Positions 27,346 through 38,666 of a DNA stretch of 42,515 bases are shown one piece after another. This stretch comes from Betaproteobacteria bacterium (GTDB lineage: Bacteria > Pseudomonadota > Gammaproteobacteria > Burkholderiales > Thiobacillaceae), in assembly GCA_007280375.1 (NCBI GenBank), contig QYQG01000055.1, forward strand, positions 1 through 42,515, in the 5' to 3' direction. Position 1 is the first letter of the stretch; each line of letters starts with the position of its first letter. Under the pieces are notes generated by a model. That model searched no databases. It was not told where the DNA came from and worked only from the letters and a program-made list of their open reading frames with translations. The position numbers and the translations under genes are program-made.

Positions 27346-28089
27346 TCAGGTCGCGCTGGCCTCAACCTCGACATACTCGTCTTGCACGGCCGCGACAACA
27401 TCGTCGATGATGTGCGAACGACCTTCCAGCACGGCATCAGCCATGGCTTGGGCATACAAACGAATTGCGTTCGAGGCATCGTCGTTGCCCGGGATGATGT
27501 GCTCAACGCCGGCCGGGCTGTTGTTGGTATCGACCACGCCGATGACGGGGATGCCCAACTTGTTCGCCTCTTGGATGGCGATCTTTTGATAACCGGTGTC
27601 GATGACGAAGAGTGCGTCCGGCAGTTTGTCCATCTCTTTGATGCCACCCAAGCTACGGTTTAGATTGTCAAACTCGCGTTGGATGGTCAGCAGCTCGCGC
27701 TTGGAGATGGCGGACTCGCCCTCGGCCGCAAGCTGTATCTCTAGATCTTTCAGGCGCTTAACCGACTGCTTCACGGTCTTGAAGTTGGTCATTAAGCCAC
27801 CCAACCAGCGGTGGGAGATCCACGGCATGCCGCAACGGGCCGCCTCTTCAGCGACGATGTCACGCGCCGCGCGCTTGGTGCCGACAAAGAGCACCGTGCC
27901 GCGTTTAGCCGCGATTTGACGCACCGTCTTGGCCGCGTCTTGCAGCATGGGCAGGGATTTTTCGAGGTTGACGATATGAATCTTATTGCGCGCCCCGAAG
28001 ATGAAGGGGGCCATTTTGGGGTTCCAGAAACGGGTTTGGTGGCCGAAGTGGCAACCGGCTTCCAGCATTTGACGCATCGTGACAGACAT
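27346..28089 (-). CDS. rpsB: 30S ribosomal protein S2
   Basis: Ribosomal protein of the small-subunit back side, among the last to join. The 247-residue protein begins [26 protein letters not shown]. It has the conserved region around [10 protein letters not shown], then [16 protein letters not shown] and [15 protein letters not shown] clear TGGAG site precedes the ATG. It is the first gene of the minus-strand run and is preceded by a leader with a promoter and a pairing next to the ribosome-binding site, which suggests autoregulation by S2. Confidence 0.98.
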   Translation of the reverse strand: MSVTMRQMLEAGCHFGHQTRFWNPKMAPFIFGARNKIHIVNLEKSLPMLQDAAKTVRQIAAKRGTVLFVGTKRAARDIVAEEAARCGMPWISHRWLGGLMTNFKTVKQSVKRLKDLEIQLAAEGESAISKRELLTIQREFDNLNRSLGGIKEMDKLPDALFVIDTGYQKIAIQEANKLGIPVIGVVDTNNSPAGVEHIIPGNDDASNAIRLYAQAMADAVLEGRSHIIDDVVAAVQDEYVEVEASAT

Positions 28090-28199
28090 AGATTACTCCA
28101 GTTAAGGTTGACAATGACGACCGCCGGAACCAAAGGGAACACCCCAAAAGCACCTTAACAGGCGGACGCGTAAGATTTTCGCCGCTTCATGCAACGAAG
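28090..28199 (-). promoter_or_regulatory. Structured rpsB mRNA leader, candidate S2-binding regulator
   Basis: From the predicted start of transcription to the ATG is a leader of about 110 nt. GTTAAGGT (28159-28152 on the minus strand) pairs perfectly with ACCTTAAC (28108-28101), enclosing 43 nt, and the second strand lies directly before the TGGAG ribosome-binding site. The enclosed part contains GGGGTGTTCCC, which can form its own small stem. S2 is known to repress rpsB-tsf through the rpsB leader in E. coli and relatives. That this leader does the same is inference. Confidence 0.55.
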
Positions 28200-28205
28200 T
28201 TCGTG

Positions 28206-28234
28206 ATTATGAACCAAGACGCAGTGCTGTGCAA
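28206..28234 (-). promoter_or_regulatory. Promoter of the rpsB operon
   Basis: On the minus strand TTGCAC (28234-28229), a 17-nt spacer, and CATAAT (28211-28206, 5/6 match) form a sigma-70 type promoter. It lies between the end of rarA and the structured leader, as expected for the main promoter of rpsB-tsf. Confidence 0.6.
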
Positions 28235-28295
28235 GCGTCAATACAGGGGAGTGCTGGCCGCTTTTGTAGTAAATTGTTTTGGCCCTATGCGGGGC

Positions 28296-28317
28296 GAGGG
28301 CGTCTTGCCCTCTTTTT
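28296..28317 (+). terminator. Intrinsic terminator on the plus strand after rarA
   Basis: GAGGGC (28296-28301), loop GTCTT, GCCCTC (28307-28312), then five T (28313-28317) is terminator-like when read on the plus strand. The genes on both sides are on the minus strand. On that strand the hairpin is preceded by an A-run and lacks a T-tract. It may stop antisense transcripts entering rarA, or end an unseen small plus-strand RNA. Confidence 0.45.
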
Positions 28318-28337
28318 AGAGGTGTGCGCGCCTCACG

Positions 28338-29663
28338 CTATGGCGCAGCATCATCCAAGCGGCGTAGCCAAGCGAGCCGCTCACCGATGCGTTGCTCCAG
28401 GCCGCGGTCGGTGGGTTGATAGAGTGTGACATCGAGGCCGTCGGGCAGATAACGCACGCCGGCGGCATAGGCATGTGGTTCGTCGTGGGCGTAGCGGTAG
28501 TCTTGACCGTAGCCCAAGTCGTGCATCAAACGCGTCGGGGCGTTGCGCAGGTGTTCGGGGACGGGGAGCGAGCCGGTCTGCTCGACCAGACGGCGCGCGG
28601 CCTTCCATGCTGTATACACCGCGTTGCTCTTGGGCGCGGCGGCGAGATAGATGACCGCTTGCGCCAAGGCTAGCTCGCCTTCGGGGCTGCCCAAACGCTC
28701 AAACGCGGCGACGGCCTCTAGCGCGAGGGTGTGGGCGCGGGGATCGGCGAGGCCAATATCTTCACTCGCCATGCGGATCAGGCGACGGCCGATGTAGAGC
28801 GGATCGGCGCCGCCGTCCAGCATCCGTGCCAGCCAGTACACAGCGGCATCCGGATGAGAGCCGCGCACCGATTTGTGCAAGGCCGAGATCTGCTCGTAAA
28901 ACTGATCGCCACCCTTATCGAAACGACGCGGGGTAGTGGCCAGCGCAGCGAGGCAGAAGGCCGCGTCTATCTGTTGAATACCGCTCACCGTGGCGGCGCT
29001 ATCGAGTTGCTCAACGAGGTTTAGCAGTCGCCGCGCGTCACCATCAGCGCGCTCTAAGAGGACCGGATGCGCACTAGCCTCTAGGTGTAGATGGGGTAAG
29101 CTTGCACAGGCGCGCTCCAAGAGGGCGGCTAGGGCGTCCTGAGTCAAGGCGTTCAAGACATAGACCTGGGCGCGGGAGAGCAGCGCGCCGACCACTTCGA
29201 AGGACGGGTTTTCGGTGGTCGCACCGATAAAGGAGACGAGGCCGGATTCTACATGCGGCAGAAAGGCGTCCTGTTGCGCCTTGTTGAAGCGATGTACCTC
29301 ATCGACAAAAAGCAGGGTGCGGCGGCCGGCATGTTGGTTCATCTGCGCCCTAGCGATGGCCTCGCGGATCTCTTTGACCCCGGCGAGGACGGCGGAGATC
29401 TGGATGAAATCGGCCTGAAAATGCTGTGCGGCGAGGCGGGCGAGGGTGGTCTTGCCCACACCCGGCGGGCCCCACAAGATCATCGAATGCAGGTGACCTG
29501 ACGCAAACGCCAAGGCCAAGGGCATCCCGGCGCCGAGGAGATGGGCCTGACCGACCACTTCCTCTAAGCGGGTAGGGCGCAGGCGTTCAGCCAACGGGAC
29601 GGAGGATGCGGCAAGCTCGGACGCCGCATCTGGCATCAAAGGCATGCCAAACAAATCGTTCAC
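28338..29663 (-). CDS. rarA: Replication-associated recombination protein A (RarA/MgsA)
   Basis: AAA+ ATPase, related to clamp-loader subunits and eukaryotic WRNIP1, that acts at stalled forks. The 441-residue protein starts with FGMP, a possible clamp-binding peptide. It has Walker [10 protein letters not shown], Walker [15 protein letters not shown] and sensor [10 protein letters not shown]. The C-terminal tetramerisation region includes [24 protein letters not shown] and YPDGL-type sequence near the end. The start is GTG at 29661-29663, placed 3 nt after the lolA stop. ftsK-lolA-rarA is a conserved order; the serS that usually follows is absent, and rpsB comes next. Confidence 0.95.
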   Translation of the reverse strand: MNDLFGMPLMPDAASELAASSVPLAERLRPTRLEEVVGQAHLLGAGMPLALAFASGHLHSMILWGPPGVGKTTLARLAAQHFQADFIQISAVLAGVKEIREAIARAQMNQHAGRRTLLFVDEVHRFNKAQQDAFLPHVESGLVSFIGATTENPSFEVVGALLSRAQVYVLNALTQDALAALLERACASLPHLHLEASAHPVLLERADGDARRLLNLVEQLDSAATVSGIQQIDAAFCLAALATTPRRFDKGGDQFYEQISALHKSVRGSHPDAAVYWLARMLDGGADPLYIGRRLIRMASEDIGLADPRAHTLALEAVAAFERLGSPEGELALAQAVIYLAAAPKSNAVYTAWKAARRLVEQTGSLPVPEHLRNAPTRLMHDLGYGQDYRYAHDEPHAYAAGVRYLPDGLDVTLYQPTDRGLEQRIGERLAWLRRLDDAAP

Positions 29664-29666
29664 GCG

Positions 29667-30302
29667 TCAGTGCTCGCCGATGACATCGACACCCTTAGGC
29701 GGTTTGAAGCGAAACAGATCCGCCGCCAGCGCCGGATTGTGCTGTAGTTGAGAAAAGTTCATGCGGCTTGTCTGGCCTAGATTATCTTTTAATTCAAGTA
29801 TTTCAATCTGACTCTTGCGAAACCCGATGCGTACCTGCTCAAAGGTGCCTTCACCGCTTTTGGGCGTGGCGATCAGCCACTCCAGGCCCTCATGCGTGCC
29901 GCCATCTTTCAATCGGAAGTGCTTTTCAATGTCATTGCTGCCGGCCAACAAGGCGGCGGGGGATTGGCCGATGGCCTGACCCATGCGTTGGACGGTGACT
30001 TGTTCCAGATCGGGGTCGTAGAACCAGACCTTTTTGCCATCGCCAACGATGACCTGCGCGTAGGGCTTTTCGTAGGTCCAGCGAAACAAACTGGGGCGGG
30101 CGAAGACCATCTGGCCGCTGCTGCTCTGCAACTTGCGGCCATTACGGTCGTTCACCGTTTGCGTGAAGTGACCGCGCAGGCTACGGGTGTCGGCGAGGTA
30201 TTCATTTAGCCTATCCAAGGCATCGGCAGAGGCGGGGGCAGAGGCGGGGACAAAGAGGCCCGTCAAGGTAGCCATTAAAAGGTTTAGTAGGGGTTTATTC
30301 AT
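29667..30302 (-). CDS. lolA: Outer-membrane lipoprotein carrier protein LolA
   Basis: Periplasmic carrier that takes lipoproteins from LolCDE to LolB at the outer membrane. The 211-residue precursor has a signal peptide (hydrophobic [22 protein letters not shown], cleavage near ASA-DA). The mature LolA fold shows the [10 protein letters not shown] start, [19 protein letters not shown] and the [11 protein letters not shown] strand. Length is usual. Its start overlaps the ftsK stop by 8 nt. None of the partners LolB to LolE is in the window. Confidence 0.95.
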   Translation of the reverse strand: MNKPLLNLLMATLTGLFVPASAPASADALDRLNEYLADTRSLRGHFTQTVNDRNGRKLQSSSGQMVFARPSLFRWTYEKPYAQVIVGDGKKVWFYDPDLEQVTVQRMGQAIGQSPAALLAGSNDIEKHFRLKDGGTHEGLEWLIATPKSGEGTFEQVRIGFRKSQIEILELKDNLGQTSRMNFSQLQHNPALAADLFRFKPPKGVDVIGEH

Positions 30303-32613
30303 GATCGTGGCGTGGGCCTAGGACCTCACGATTCCCGTTGGTTTGCATAGGGGAGACGATACCGGCCGCCTCCATCGCTTCAATCAGCCGTGCGGCGCGG
30401 TTGTAGCCGATACGCAGGGCGCGTTGCACACCGGAGATCGAGGCGCGGCGCGACTTTAAGACGATGGCGACGGCTTCGTCATAGAGCGCGTCAGACTCGG
30501 CATCCCCTGTCTCGGCCTCGCCCGCATCCTCTTCGTTGGCCTGATAGAGGACGCTCTCGTCGTAGTTCGGTGGCGCGATCTCGCGTAGATAGGCGGTAAC
30601 ACGATGCACCTCGTCGTCCGAGACATAGGCCCCGTGGACGCGCGTGGGGATGCCGTGACCGGGCGGCAGATAGAGCATATCGCCCATGCCGAGCAAGGTC
30701 TCCGCCCCTTGTTGATCGAGGATGGTGCGCGAATCGATACGACTGGAGACCTGAAAGGCGATACGCGTAGGGATATTGGCCTTGATCAGCCCGGTGATGA
30801 CATCGACGGACGGTCGTTGCGTCGCCAGTACCAGATGGATGCCCGAGGCGCGTGCCTTCTGGGCGAGACGGGCGATGAGTTCTTCCACCTTTTTTCCCGT
30901 CACCATCATCAGGTCGGCCAACTCGTCGATGATGACCACGAGGTAGGGCAGGTGGGCGATGCGCTCTGGCGCGTCAGGGGTGATGGAAAACGGGTTGGTC
31001 AGCGGCGTGCCGGCCTTTTCGGCCTCGGCAATCTTTTGATTGAGGCCGCCGATGTTGCGTACCGCCATGGCCGCCATCAGCTTGTAACGCCGATCCATCT
31101 CGGTGACGCACCAATTTAACGCCGTGCCGGCGAGGCGCATATCGGTCACCACCGGCGCCAAGAGGTGCGGGATGCCTTCATAGGACGACAATTCCAGCAT
31201 CTTAGGGTCGACCATGATCAGGCGCACATCGCGCGGTGAGGCCTTGTAAAGCAAGGACAAGATCATGGCATTAATGGCCACCGACTTGCCCGAGCCGGTC
31301 GTGCCGGCGACCAGCAGATGAGGCATCTTGGCGAGGTCGGCCACCATCGGCATGCCACTGATATCCTTGCCGAGGGCGATGGTCAGCGGGCTGTGCATGT
31401 CGTGATAGACCTTGGCACCGATGACCTCGGAGAGCTGCACGGTCTGCCGCTGGGTGTTGGGGATCTCCAGGGCCATGCAACTTTTGCCGGGGATGGTCTC
31501 GACCACGCGGATGCTGACAACCGACAACGAACGCGCCAAATCTTTTGATAAATTAGTGACTTGGCTACCCTTAACCCCCGAGGCCGGTTCGATCTCATAC
31601 CGGGTCACCACTGGGCCGGGATAGGCCGCCAAGACCTTGGCCTTAACCCCGAACTCCTCCAAACGACTTTCAATCAAGCGTGAAGTAGCCGTTAGCGAGG
31701 CCTCGTCGATCTGTATCGTCGCTTGATTGGCCTCATCTAGCAGGTGTAACGGCGGTAATTGTGTATGAGGATCATCATGGAAGAGTGGCGCTTGTCGCTC
31801 TGCTTGCCGCTCTTTCTCGGTGCGTGTATGCACAGGTACACTCTGCGGCTGTTCGATCTTGAGGACAGGGTCGCGCGTCATGCGTACACGCTCAAGGCTA
31901 ACCACGGCGTCGCGACGATTGCCCGCACTCAGTCCTGCTAATCTATCCTGTCGATCATTCCAGCGTTGAACGATGAACTTTGCAAACCGCTCTAGACGAT
32001 TGCCTAGCCCTTCACTGACTCGGAACCAAGAAAGGCCGCTAAACAAGGAGATACCGACAGCCAATAGCGTAATCAAGAACAGTGTCGCGCCATCAAAACC
32101 AAAGGCGAGACGCAATACACCTTCTAGTCCTTGTCCCAATACGCCACCCGCGCGATGCGGTAATCCTGTCGCAAGGCTATACAGGCGCATAGCCTCAAGG
32201 GCGGCACTTGAAAACAGCGTCATCACAAAGCCCAAAGCGATCACGGCACCGTGATGGGGAGGGAGGGGAGCATCGGTCGTAGGGCGCAAATATTGCCAAG
32301 TCCAATACACGCCAAGCGCACTTAAGATTACCCACCACCACGCAGAATAGCCAAACAAATACAAAAGCAGGTCAGCCAGCCACGCGCCAAATCCGCCACC
32401 TAAATTAGTGGCTGGGTCGTTATAACCGCTCCGCGACCAGCCCGGGTCATCCAGTGTATGTGTGCCCAGCGACATGACGGCGTACACCATCACGGCCATA
32501 AACAACAGCCACTGTGCTTCACGCAGGATGCGGGTACGGGTAGGCAGTTCTGTATGCGGGATGCGCCGATTACGCGTCGGCGTGGTCAGTCGATTAAAGA
32601 GGGCATTTAACAT
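30295..32613 (-). CDS. ftsK: DNA translocase FtsK
   Basis: Membrane-anchored ATPase at the division septum that pumps chromosome ends and activates XerCD at dif. The 772-residue protein has four to five membrane segments in the first ~200 residues, a short linker, then the motor with Walker A ([15 protein letters not shown]), [11 protein letters not shown] and [12 protein letters not shown]. The last ~65 residues are the winged-helix gamma domain that reads polar DNA sequences ([24 protein letters not shown]). It lacks the very long linker of E. coli FtsK (1329 aa). The 5' third is visibly less GC-rich than the rest. lolA overlaps its end; trxB is divergent. Confidence 0.96.
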   Translation of the reverse strand: MLNALFNRLTTPTRNRRIPHTELPTRTRILREAQWLLFMAVMVYAVMSLGTHTLDDPGWSRSGYNDPATNLGGGFGAWLADLLLYLFGYSAWWWVILSALGVYWTWQYLRPTTDAPLPPHHGAVIALGFVMTLFSSAALEAMRLYSLATGLPHRAGGVLGQGLEGVLRLAFGFDGATLFLITLLAVGISLFSGLSWFRVSEGLGNRLERFAKFIVQRWNDRQDRLAGLSAGNRRDAVVSLERVRMTRDPVLKIEQPQSVPVHTRTEKERQAERQAPLFHDDPHTQLPPLHLLDEANQATIQIDEASLTATSRLIESRLEEFGVKAKVLAAYPGPVVTRYEIEPASGVKGSQVTNLSKDLARSLSVVSIRVVETIPGKSCMALEIPNTQRQTVQLSEVIGAKVYHDMHSPLTIALGKDISGMPMVADLAKMPHLLVAGTTGSGKSVAINAMILSLLYKASPRDVRLIMVDPKMLELSSYEGIPHLLAPVVTDMRLAGTALNWCVTEMDRRYKLMAAMAVRNIGGLNQKIAEAEKAGTPLTNPFSITPDAPERIAHLPYLVVIIDELADLMMVTGKKVEELIARLAQKARASGIHLVLATQRPSVDVITGLIKANIPTRIAFQVSSRIDSRTILDQQGAETLLGMGDMLYLPPGHGIPTRVHGAYVSDDEVHRVTAYLREIAPPNYDESVLYQANEEDAGEAETGDAESDALYDEAVAIVLKSRRASISGVQRALRIGYNRAARLIEAMEAAGIVSPMQTNGNREVLGPRHDHE

Positions 32614-32663
32614 AGGCCGTAACTATAGAGGCAGTTACCCCAAGACGCTACGGATTCGTATGC

Positions 32664-32692
32664 TATGGATGAATTCCATAATGTATATTATG
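32664..32692. promoter_or_regulatory. AT-rich nested palindromes between ftsK and trxB
   Basis: Two overlapping inverted repeats lie in the divergent gap: TATGGA (32664-32669) with TCCATA (32675-32680), and CATAAT (32677-32682) with ATTATG (32687-32692). The area is much AT-richer than its surroundings and probably contains the ftsK promoter, for example TTGAAT with an AT-rich -10 on the minus strand. Half-sites of this kind suggest a dimeric regulator, but I cannot name one. Confidence 0.35.
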
Positions 32693-32747
32693 TTAAATAT
32701 GATTCAATACGGCAGGTAAAACACACAAAACCATGCCACTGACATGG

Positions 32748-33756
<1,009 letters not shown>

Positions 33757-33787
33757 GTGCCGGCAGGCCGTCGTTCTGGGCAAGCCA

Positions 33788-34524
33788 CTAGGCTGTCAGG
33801 ATCATCTTTGCCCCGGCGATGGCCAGCACCAGTGCTAATATCTTCTTTATCATGGAGTTTCCTAAACGGCGGCTGCCGTATTCCGCACCGATCCAGCCGC
33901 CAATGACGGCCGCGATTACCCACCCTGTCAGGCTTGGCGGTAGCTGAGCGGATGTTTGCATAACGCCAAGTAGCCCCGCGATCGAGTTCACCAAGATAAA
34001 GGCGGCGGAAACGCCAGAGATCACCTTGATATCGGCCCATCGTAGCAGGAGCAGCAAAGGGCTGAGAAAGATCCCGCCCCCTACCCCCGTCAACCCGGAG
34101 AGAAATCCGAGTGCGGCGCCGCAGAATAGCCGTAACGAGATGGGTGGGTGGGCGATGAAATGGGATTCTTGGCGATGCGCGGTACGAAACGAATACCACG
34201 CAGCGTAGATCAAGATAATCCCGACCAATGGCTTGTAGAGATGATCGGGGAGGTTGATCCAACCGCCCAGCCAGGCGAAGGGGACAGAGGCCAGCGCGAA
34301 CGGCCAGAACAGCGTCCAGGAAAACGCCCCGGCGCGATAAAACTTCATCACCGCGATACTGGCAACGAAGATATTGAGCGTCAATGCGGTGGCTTTCATG
34401 ACCTCCGGGGCTACACCCATGAGCGCCATGGCGGCAAGATAGCCGGAGGCACCCCCATGGCCGACAGAAGAATAGAGCAACGCCGCGATAAAGATGAGCA
34501 GCGTTAGCAGGACATCAAAGGTCG

Positions 34525-34528
<4 letters not shown>
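33788..34528 (-). CDS. TauE/SafE-family membrane transporter
   Basis: A 246-residue polytopic membrane protein with about seven to eight hydrophobic segments. It carries the two family repeats, the first with LYSSVGHGGASGYLAAMALMG and the second with GFLSGLTGVGGGIFLSPLLLL. The family (formerly DUF81) includes putative exporters of sulfite, sulfoacetate or other small organosulfur anions. The substrate here is unknown, and no sulfur-metabolism genes are adjacent to guide it. The ATG overlaps the stop of the L,D-transpeptidase-like gene by 4 nt, so it is the last gene of the ispD-tadA unit. Confidence 0.88.
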
Positions 34529-36123
<1,595 letters not shown>

Positions 36124-36130
36124 AAATCGA

Positions 36131-37366
36131 TCACAGCAGGTGTGAGGCCATCCCATCGGCCAGCTTAGGTTCAAACCAAGTGGACTTGGGCGGCATCACC
36201 TGATTATCGTCGGCGACCGCGATCAAGTCGGCCATACTGGTCGGATAAAGGGCCAAGGCCACGGCCATCTCGCCCGAATCGACACGCTTTTCCAGCTCGG
36301 GCAGACCACGGATCCCGCCCACGAAGTCGATGCGCTTATCACGGCGCGGGTCGGCCACGCCCAAGAGGGGCGCGATCAGGTAGTTTTGCAGCAAACTGAC
36401 ATCGAGGCGTTCGACCGGATCGGTCGGGATCAAGGCAGGGTTCACCCGCAGGCGTCGCCATTGACCCTTCAGATAGAGGCCAAACTCACGCGGGCTGGCC
36501 GGTTTGACCGGGCCGTCGGCCAGTTCAATGCTAAAACTCGCACTCACGCGGGCCAAGAACTCCGCTTCGCTGAGGCCATGCAAATCCTTGATGACGCGGT
36601 TGTAATCCAAGATCTTCATCTGGTGATCGGGGAAGATCACCGTGAGGAAATAGTTGTACGGCTCCGCGCCCGTGTGTTGCGGGTTGGCCGCCTTGCGCGC
36701 CGCACAGATACGGCTGGCCGAAGCCGAACGATGATGGCCATCGGCGATATAGAGCGCGGGCAAGGCATCAAATAAGGCCGTCAGGCGTGCCACCGTCGCC
36801 GCATCACGGATCACCCAAAGCGTATGTTGCACACCGCTCTCAGCCGTGGCATCGGCATCTGGCATCGCCGCGCAAGCATTCGCCACGATCTGATCGACCG
36901 CGGGCGCCGCCGGATAGGCCAACAGCACCGGGCCGGTCTGGGCGTTCAGCGCGTCGATCTGGCGCACGCGATCGTCCTCCTTGTCCGGGCGGGTGAACTC
37001 GTGCTTACGGATGCGGTTGCTGTCGTAATCCGCCACCGAGGCCGCCGCTACGATCCCCGTCTGCACATGCACCCCCATGATGAGGCGATAGGCGTAGTAA
37101 CACGGCGCGTCATCCTGCACCAAGACCCCGGCCGCGATCATCGCCTGCAGGTTCTCAGCCGCCTTGGCATAGACCTCCGGCGCATACGGGTCGGTGCCCG
37201 CCGGCAGATCGATCTCCGGCTTGGAGATGTGCAAGAAACTAAACGGCCGCCCCGCCGCCATGACACGCGCCTCCTCGGTGTTTAAGACATCGTAGGGCGG
37301 TGCAATGACCTCGGGGGCGCGACCCGACGCGGGACGCAAGGCGGCAAAGGGGCGAACAAGACTCAT
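36131..37366 (-). CDS. DUF1015 family protein
   Basis: The 411-residue protein matches the DUF1015 family, whose function is unknown. Characteristic stretches are FAALRPASG with APPYDVLN near the N-terminus. These are followed by RKHEFTRPDKEDDR around residue 140, ALYIADGHHRSASA near 210 and PKSTWFEPKL at the C-terminus. There is no signal peptide or membrane segment, so it is probably cytoplasmic. The conserved His, Arg and Asp residues look like an active site. In other genomes this family is often near serine biosynthesis genes, which are not seen here. It lies 71 nt downstream of the ADP-ribosylglycohydrolase and 7 nt upstream of ispD. Confidence 0.85.
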   Translation of the reverse strand: MSLVRPFAALRPASGRAPEVIAPPYDVLNTEEARVMAAGRPFSFLHISKPEIDLPAGTDPYAPEVYAKAAENLQAMIAAGVLVQDDAPCYYAYRLIMGVHVQTGIVAAASVADYDSNRIRKHEFTRPDKEDDRVRQIDALNAQTGPVLLAYPAAPAVDQIVANACAAMPDADATAESGVQHTLWVIRDAATVARLTALFDALPALYIADGHHRSASASRICAARKAANPQHTGAEPYNYFLTVIFPDHQMKILDYNRVIKDLHGLSEAEFLARVSASFSIELADGPVKPASPREFGLYLKGQWRRLRVNPALIPTDPVERLDVSLLQNYLIAPLLGVADPRRDKRIDFVGGIRGLPELEKRVDSGEMAVALALYPTSMADLIAVADDNQVMPPKSTWFEPKLADGMASHLL

Positions 37367-37396
37367 GGCAATTCTCTCGTGTTAAAAACAGACCCC

Positions 37397-37402
37397 ATTC
37401 TA
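37397..37402 (-). promoter_or_regulatory. Candidate -10 element for DUF1015-ispD
   Basis: TAGAAT within CGTTAGAATGGGG on the minus strand is a 5/6 match, about 30 nt before the DUF1015 ATG. No -35 box is evident. It resembles the TTAnAAT elements before smc, tsaB and mfd. Confidence 0.3.
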
Positions 37403-37437
37403 ACGGTTAGGCCACCTGTTGAGGGATAGCGCCAAGG

Positions 37438-38217
37438 TCAATTTCGATCGGCATACATCTGCCCAATCACCCCGCGCATCGTCTCGGGGACATAGTGCCA
37501 AGCGGCAATCTGGATCTCTTCTGGAATACCATATAAGGCCTCGGCTAGGCCGCCGGCAATCGCCGCCAGCGTATCCGCGTCGCCGCCCAGCGACACCGCG
37601 TTGCGGATCGCATCTTCAAAATCGGTCGACTCCAACGCGCAGGTCAAGGCCTCGGGCACACAGCCGGCCGCCGTCTCGTTGTATTCATGGACAGCGCGAA
37701 TCGCATCGACGCTACGGCTGAGGTCATAGCCATAGACCTGGCTGATCTCGGCACGGATCTGCGCCGACGTGTGTTTTTGCCGCGCCAGCCAGATCGCGTG
37801 CGCCGTGGCCAACGCGCCCTTCATCCCTTCGGGGTGATTGTGCGTGATCTCGGTGACACGCGCCGCCATCGCTAAACACGCATCGAGGCTAGTCGCAAAA
37901 AACGCCGCCGGCGAGACGCGCATCGCACCCCCGTTGCCGTAACTGTTGTACGGCGGCTGCACCGTAGGCGCGGCCAACCAATTGATAAATCGCTGGCCAT
38001 AGCCCCCGCGTTGATCACCGATGGTCACCCGCCGCCCCCATGCACGCAGGGTCGTGGCGGGATCTTTAGCATTCATCACCGCATCGGCCACCGCCACGGT
38101 CATGATACTGTCATCCGTCACCCCATTGTCTGCGCCAAAAAGTGGGAACTTTTTCGTGGTGATGCGGTGAAACTCCCAAGGTGCGCCAATGATGTCCCCG
38201 ATAATGGCTCCGTACAT
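37438..38217 (-). CDS. ADP-ribosylglycohydrolase family protein
   Basis: A 259-residue protein of the DraG/ARH fold. It begins MYGAIIGDIIGAPWEF, typical of the family. Two magnesium-binding clusters are visible: VTDDSIMT (about residues 33-40) and the late SLGGDADTLAAIAGGLAEA. The middle carries GNGGAMRVSP and the ITHNHPEG segment. Such enzymes remove ADP-ribose from proteins or other acceptors; the target here is unknown. No DraT-type transferase or nitrogenase gene lies nearby. A good AAGGA site precedes the ATG. Confidence 0.9.
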   Translation of the reverse strand: MYGAIIGDIIGAPWEFHRITTKKFPLFGADNGVTDDSIMTVAVADAVMNAKDPATTLRAWGRRVTIGDQRGGYGQRFINWLAAPTVQPPYNSYGNGGAMRVSPAAFFATSLDACLAMAARVTEITHNHPEGMKGALATAHAIWLARQKHTSAQIRAEISQVYGYDLSRSVDAIRAVHEYNETAAGCVPEALTCALESTDFEDAIRNAVSLGGDADTLAAIAGGLAEALYGIPEEIQIAAWHYVPETMRGVIGQMYADRN

Positions 38218-38266
38218 AGATGTCCTTATAAAAGGTTTTCGTCAAAATTTCCGACCGTGTGGCAAT

Positions 38267-38617
38267 CTAGGATGGCGGCGTATCCTCAACGCGCGTAGGC
38301 TCATCCAAACCCATAGGGACATAAATCTCCACCGCTTGGGCCGTATCCCCATGTAACACGATCGTCCCTTGATGGCGATCGACGCCGCTGAGCGAGTATT
38401 CAAAGCCATAGAGGCGCCGCCAGACGAGTTGACCCTGTCCGTTCCGCGCCGTGCGGAGCGAGCGTAAGGCCACCGTCTCGTCCAGAAACTGCACGCCACG
38501 CCGAGCGCAGGCGGCGCGCGCAACCGTAATGGCCGTTTCGCGCACCTTGAGGCCGTCAAACCAAAACCAGACGAGGGCGGCGATGACAAAGAAGGGGATA
38601 AGGTCGCTGGCAGACAT
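38267..38617 (-). CDS. DUF3301 family protein, single membrane anchor
   Basis: The 116-residue product starts MSASDLIPFFVIAALVWFWFDGLKVRE. One N-terminal membrane helix is followed by a soluble domain with AACARRGVQFLDETVAL, RRLYGFEYSLSG and R.QGTIVLHG, the pattern of DUF3301. The function is unknown. I chose the ATG at 38617 from the family N-terminus; another ATG at 38635 would add six residues and has a GAAGGGG directly before it. It is divergent from mfd by about 50 nt and upstream of the ADP-ribosylglycohydrolase by 49 nt. Confidence 0.75.
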   Translation of the reverse strand: MSASDLIPFFVIAALVWFWFDGLKVRETAITVARAACARRGVQFLDETVALRSLRTARNGQGQLVWRRLYGFEYSLSGVDRHQGTIVLHGDTAQAVEIYVPMGLDEPTRVEDTPPS

Positions 38618-38652
38618 CGCAACATGATACGGCATCCCCTTCGCACTGCCCT

Positions 38653-38658
38653 TATAAT
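38653..38658 (+). promoter_or_regulatory. Consensus -10 box immediately before mfd
   Basis: TATAAT (38653-38658), in CTTATAATCGCGCCCC, is a perfect -10. Transcription would start near 38665, about two bases before the mfd ATG at 38667. No ribosome-binding site could then be present, so the message would be leaderless or nearly so. A matching -35 is not visible. Confidence 0.5.
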
Positions 38659-38666
38659 CGCGCCCC

